In this document: one piece after another, positions 59,433-64,000 of the stretch
Numbering within the stretch: the stretch's first letter is position 1
Layout: every line of letters begins with the position of its first letter
Source of the DNA: Moniliella sp. 'wahieum'
Taxonomy: Eukaryota > Basidiomycota > Moniliellomycetes > Moniliellales > Moniliellaceae
Direction of reading: 5' to 3'
Length of the DNA stretch: 64,000 nucleotides
Assembly (NCBI GenBank): GCA_003971905.1
Contig: RSEE01000070.1
Coordinates: forward strand, 297,305-361,304
Notes under the pieces: generated by a model
Told to the model about the DNA's origin: nothing
Database searches by the model: none
What the model saw: the letters and a program-made list of their open reading frames with translations, nothing else
Made by a program: the position numbers and the translations under genes

Positions 59433-61298
59433 TCAAAGCTTCGCTTTTTGAGCCTCCGCCTTGAGACGGTCACGCAAAACACGATGCAGGATCTTGCCCG
59501 AGGGCTACAGCAAGCCAAGACAACCGCGAGTCAGTCCCCCCGCGTATTCGCCTCACCCCAGCCATGGAATACAAAAGACGTACCTCTTTGGGATTGCTTC
59601 TATGATCTTGACTCCACCTTGAAGACGCTTGTAGTGTGCCACCTTGCGATCGACGAACATACGCGTCTCAAGACCTAAGAACATTTCGTCCTTGACTCGG
59701 GTTTGGGTACAATGAATGCCAGAGGATACTCGGTTGCCTTCTCCTCCACCACTAGGGGGACAACGGCACAGTCAGCCACCTTGTGGAAACTGAGGATGAT
59801 TGCTTCGAGCTCGGCTGGAGCCACTCTGAATCAAGAAAGGTTAGCATCCACACAAAGAGCAGATTTGCCCTCACACATTCTCTCACAGAAGCGTGCAAGG
59901 GCAAAATGTGACACGAGGAAAAAGGAAACGTACTGTCGGCCTCCTACCTTGATGAGATCCTTTGATCTCCCCGACAGGTACACCTCTCCCTCCTTGACAT
60001 AGCCTAAGTCTCCTGTACGGAACCACCCATCATGGAAAGCATCTCGCGTAGCTTCAGGACTGTTCAAGTAGCCCATAAACACATTGGGCCCACGAATCCA
60101 AATCTCCCCTTCCAGCGTGGCCCCATTCACTCCTTTTCCCTCTGTGAATCCCACATCCTTCCCACTGTCGAGTTCAACCAAGCGAAGCTCAATGCCAGGG
60201 AGAAGACGACCAGAGCACGATGGATTCTCCTTCATATCGGGACCAAACGATGTCTTGCTCAGGGCGATCGATGTCTCGCTCAGCGCATACCCCTGGCCTA
60301 TCTTGACCCCCAGACGAGACCGCACTTGATTCGCTAGCTCCCCCGACAGAGGTGCCGCCCCACAGAGAATGTACTTGACAGAATAGGTCAAACTGGTCCA
60401 ACAAGGGCTCTTGGCCAGCAGCACCATGACGGGTGGCACGGCAGCAATGTAAGTAATTTTGTGCTGCTCAATCGCCTGCCCCATCTGGACCAAGTCAAAC
60501 TGACGACCGATAATGGTGGGGGAACCAGAACGGAACGCACGAAAGATGAACATGATCAACGCATAACCGTGGTACATCGGCAAGTTGCATAAATACCGCT
60601 CCTCCCCTAGGGGAGCCCTGATTCGAGCATGACCAAGGCAGCACTTAGGTGCGGTGGGAAAGAAGTGTACCCTTCATGCGCCCTGTGGTGCCCGACGATG
60701 AATGATCGCGGCCGCAGTGGTCTCGGGAGAGGGAACTGGATGGACCGGCAGCACTTTCGTTGGTCCAGCACGTGCGCAAGTCCTTCTCCCCTTGGGGCCC
60801 TGATGTCATCGCCTCCTCGTCAGATAACAGCCAGACTGTTTGGCTCTCCGTGGCCTGGGGGTGCTTTGCCATCTCCAACCAGCCCGGACTCGTTCCAAAC
60901 CCTGGCTCGCAGGAGAAGCCACAACATACTGACCTTGGCATCGGCAAAAGGGTGGCTAAGCTCTTCGGCGACTAATGCAGTGCCAATGGGGACAGGGACG
61001 ACACCAGCAACGAGACGGGCGTGGATCAGAACGGGATACCAGATCGAGTTGTCGCATACAATCGCAATTGTCTCGCCGGGAGCAAGACCCAGGGTGTGCC
61101 GCAGGGCATGGGCCAGCTGATCGGCCAAGGCGATCACTTGCCGTACTGCAATGTCTGGCGGCCATCGAGGGTGGTGAAGACGGGCGCGTCAGGGGCTATC
61201 TCGTCCCGACCGGAGCGGAGCAGGTGCACCAAATTTCCTTCGGGAAGGGGCGGCAGCTCCTGAGGCGAACGCAAGATCTGGGGGGAAAGGGCGGCCAT
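59433..61298 (-). CDS. AMP-forming acyl-CoA ligase (4-coumarate-CoA ligase type) with PTS1
   Basis: ANL-superfamily ligase that activates a carboxylic acid as acyl-AMP and transfers it to CoA. It ends KAEAQKAKL; the terminal AKL is a type 1 peroxisomal targeting signal, so a peroxisomal acyl or aryl-CoA synthetase is likely. From ATG 61298: MAALSPQILRSPQELPPLPE. The P-loop is SSGTTGRMKGTLLSHR near 60665, then GYALSETS near 60285, GWFRTGDLGY near 60020 and the hinge GRSKDLIKVGG near 59955. The catalytic lysine lies in PSGKILHR near 59495. GT-AG introns are at 60836-60933, 59826-59935 and 59505-59583. Breaks occur near 60620 and 59683 and at two junctions. Substrate cannot be told. Confidence 0.88.
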
Positions 61299-61813
61299 GG
61301 GGGAGCAAGAAAGGGGCAGAGATTTGGTGAGGCTGGGGGAGGGAAGTGTGGAAGGAGGGGGCGAGAGATTTATTTTGGTTGGGGCAAAGACTGCTCTGAT
61401 TGTGGAGCGTCGCGAACCAACGTCCAACGCTTAACAGCATCCCTGAATGCTCGCTGATCCGCATCTCTCACGAACTATAGTCTTTTTGGTTGGGAGAATA
61501 GGATGGAGGAGCCCCACAAGTTGCGACAAGCGAAGAGGAGGGGACAACAAGCAGCTTCACACACCCCGCGCAAATAAATGGCCGTGGTGGGGTTAGCGCA
61601 GCAGCCACGCGGGGTAAACATATTACGTACGCTGTACGTTCGGACTAGGATGTGTGCCCACACGAACTAATCATTAATTAGGTTGGCCCCGTGCAATGAC
61701 CAAGCGGCAACTGCGGGTGGGGACGAGAGGGGCCAATTTCCGCTCGCAGCCAGAGCTGATGAGACCTGGAGTCCGGATGGTCCTCGAGGGTGATGCAATC
61801 GCACTGATGGTGG
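61299..61813. other. spacer between acyl-CoA ligase and retroelement
   Basis: No gene recognised. A cattaattagg stretch near 61673 marks AT-richer sequence. Confidence 0.45.
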
Positions 61814-61988
61814 TGTTGGTCTAAGCCAACCAGCAACGCCTACTGAGGAACATCATGCAGCGAGTCGCCACCAGGGGCTAAGCTGCGGAGAACAAGGAAA
61901 AACAGGAGAGAAAAACAATGGAACTCCTAGGCCTGAGGAGGAACTGAAAGGACATTGGCCAAAGCACGAGCCACCCGGTGGCTCAACA
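61814..61988 (-). mobile_element. candidate 3' LTR of the copia-type element
   Basis: On the minus strand a G-rich polypurine tract (CCGGGGGGG, 61989-61997) is followed by TGTTGAGCC, and the nearest matching end is ACCAACA at 61814-61820. That gives a TG...CA element of 175 bp in the expected place, 75 bp after the pol stop. The 5' LTR lies outside the window, so it cannot be confirmed here. Confidence 0.4.
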
Positions 61989-62062
61989 CCCCCCCGGGCC
62001 AAGGGACCGAAGGAAAGCCGTAGGCCAGAAACTAGGAAGAATCGAAACGAGAAGAAAGGGTG

Positions 62063-64000
62063 CTAAATCAAATTGTTGGGAAGTGGAGAGAAGTTTGGGA
62101 AGACAACAGGTTTGGTGAACCAATCAGAAAGATGATCCACTCCGGGGACATGGTGAACGACAAGTTCGCCGCGATGGATGCGTTCGCGTACCTCATGGTA
62201 CCAAACATCGATCTCGCGGATCTTACCCAGGCTACCGAGCTTCTCGGCAAGAGCCTTGGCGGCAGTGTTATCGACAAAGAGTTGGATGGGGTGCGTGGCA
62301 GAGCAAATGCCAGCTCAAAAAGAATGTTGCGCACAAAGAGGGCATCGCGCAGCCCATCGCCCATAGCCAAATACTCGGAAGCGGCCGTGTTGCTCACTCC
62401 TTGGTTTTGTGTCTTGGTATTCCACGACACTGGCACGCCGTAGACAAAAACGACGTATCCAGAAACAGACCTCGAATAGCGTTTGTCCGAGGCAAAGGAC
62501 GCATCCGTATGTAACTCGAGTAGTGGTCTTGCCCGGTCAGGCGTTAAACGGAGAGAATGGTCAGCAGTACCCTTCAAATACCGCAGCAAGCCAACGGCAG
62601 CGTCACGATGGGCTCGAGAAGGATCATCCAGGAAACGAGCCAAAAAGGTTGCGGCAAATAATGTGTCCGGGCGTGACATGCGCGCGGACCACATAGCGGA
62701 CCCAACCATCGAGCGGTAGACGTGATTCTCGTCGCGCGTCGAACGTGATTCGTGTTCGGGGCGTTGGGAAGAGGGAAGGGTATGGCTGAGCGGGAGACGT
62801 CGAGGATGGTCGTGAGTCATGTCGTGAGTAGCAAGCGTTTCAGCAATGAATTTTGGCTGGCTCACATAGAGACAGCCATTAATGCGGTCGTACTGGCATC
62901 CGAGGTGGAAACGAAGGGGGCCATTGGATTTAATCTCAATATGGCGTCGAAGCTCGACAAGGAAGCAATCGTAAATTGCCTTGATCGGCAAGCAACAAGG
63001 AAATCGTCGTGTGGATGGCTAAAAGAATGAGGTTCAAGGAATCGGTATGACGAAGGAAGATACACGGCTCTGACTTGAGACTGGTAAACCCAAGTCGATC
63101 ACAGAGAAAAGTACGTAGCCAGTCACCAAAATTAGCCCCGCTTTGATGTAGACCGTAAAGACTCTTCTTCAGCTTCCAACACTTTCCCTTCCCTTCGGGA
63201 AAAAAAGGAGGCGGCCGAAATATATCTATTCCGTGACATCAGCATAAAGATAAGCGGCTTCAACATCGGCTGTGAAAAGCTGGAGCCCTTCTGCCTCGGA
63301 AATGGCAATTAAAGTATTGACGGCTGATGTGCGAACCGCAGGAGCAAACGACTTGGTCCACGACCCAGGCAGCTGACGATGCCCGCCTACAACATAGCGG
63401 GCACGGTATTGACGAAACGTCCTTCTGCATCCGTCTTGGTGCTTAAGACCAGATACCGGGCAGCACACGCGCCCCGGGAGGAATGGAAACGACTTCTTTC
63501 ACCTTCCGAGATTCAAAACGCGTCAGCTCAACGCGCATGGCAGCAAGGACATCGTCAAAGCAGGATGGCCGACTAGATCCCGCACAGACTTGGGCGCCAA
63601 CGGAACACCATCGGTGGTGACGAGAAGTGCGTCCTCGTCTCGCGCGTGTTCGAGGGCAAGAGCAAGGGGAGGAGATGTCGAATCCGAAGCGGGGATCATG
63701 GACGAGTTGGGCATGGGGCCGAAGACGGTGACAAAGGTGGGCAGTCAAGAGTGGAAGGGAGACAGGAGCATGGAACAGGGTGGGGACGTTAAGAGCAAGG
63801 GGCACAAAGATGGATCCTGGGGTTATCTGAGCAGGATGAGAGAGATCAAGGGGAGGGGCGTGGAGTCGAGCACGCCGTCCAGGGTTACGACGTACCAACG
63901 GGTTGTGGAGCAGGCAAGAAGGCGCGGCAGAAGGAATTTGGGAGACAATGGGAGGAGGGGAACAGGTTCGGTACAGTAGGAGGAGCAGGCCAAGGGTGGA
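62063..64000 (-). mobile_element. Ty1/copia retrotransposon, 3' part of pol (partial)
   Basis: Retroelement polyprotein fragment running off the right edge. In gene order: the start of reverse transcriptase (RFESRKVKEVVSIPPGARV near 63500), the palm segment FAPAVRTSAVNTLIAISEA near 63320 and LKKSLYGLHQSGANFGDWL near 63140. The active-site region HDDFLVAC is near 63000. The RNase H part has HTDASFASDKRYSRSVSGY near 62520 and SEYLAMGDGLRDALFV near 62360. The C-terminal WFTKP motif leads to TAG at 62063-62065. Several frame breaks interrupt it, so activity cannot be judged. Integrase and gag would lie beyond the window. A linker-like low-complexity part fills 63600-64000. Confidence 0.85.

Overview
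This 64 kb window is nuclear DNA of a fungus, most likely a basidiomycete. The grounds are GT-AG introns of 56-110 bp (plus one 271 bp 5' UTR intron), GC-rich genes set close together on both strands, and clear fungal orthologues such as KAP95, SLA1, RTC4, PEX16, YAK1, GPI3, COG2, GIM5 and COX9. The phylum is inferred from gene style only; I cannot name a genus.

Layout. 0.8-36.8 kb is gene-rich: importin beta, an SLA1-like endocytic adaptor, COX9, an RTC4-domain protein, calmodulin, ribosomal protein uS11, a low-complexity hypothetical, PEX16, a C2H2 zinc-finger protein, YAK1 kinase, a tiny complex I subunit, a small membrane protein, an aromatic/aminoadipate-type aminotransferase, GPI3, a THADA/Trm732 protein, prefoldin subunit 5 and COG2. 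36.8-40.0 kb is a spacer full of short repeats. 40.0-45.7 kb holds an amino-acid permease and a secreted protein built on a 36-bp coding minisatellite. 45.7-51.4 kb is a gene-poor block with the densest repeat arrays and one decayed reading frame. 51.4-61.3 kb carries a YjbQ-type protein, a secreted aspartic protease, a degenerate tRNA-like locus, an N-terminal fragment of a second karyopherin and an acyl-CoA ligase ending in a peroxisomal signal. 61.8-64.0 kb is the 3' part of a Ty1/copia element running off the right edge.

Two facts colour the whole annotation. First, nearly every conserved gene, including ones normally essential, is broken by one-base indels, mostly losses inside runs of identical bases. 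Frame-hopping restores family matches, so I treat these as probable sequence errors; the coordinates span the whole gene across the breaks. Second, the spacers share an unusual repeat grammar: period-7 tandem arrays whose unit is a three-base spacer (TGA/TCA, sometimes TTA/TAA) plus a four-base palindrome. At least twelve of the sixteen possible palindromic tetramers occur. I regard this as the most interesting unexplained signal.

The genes are mostly unrelated housekeeping functions: nuclear import, endocytosis and Golgi tethering, respiration, translation, GPI anchors, tRNA modification and peroxisomes. No metabolic cluster is visible. An identical 8-mer, TAGGGTTG, lies upstream of COX9, uS11 and the complex I subunit and may be a shared promoter element.
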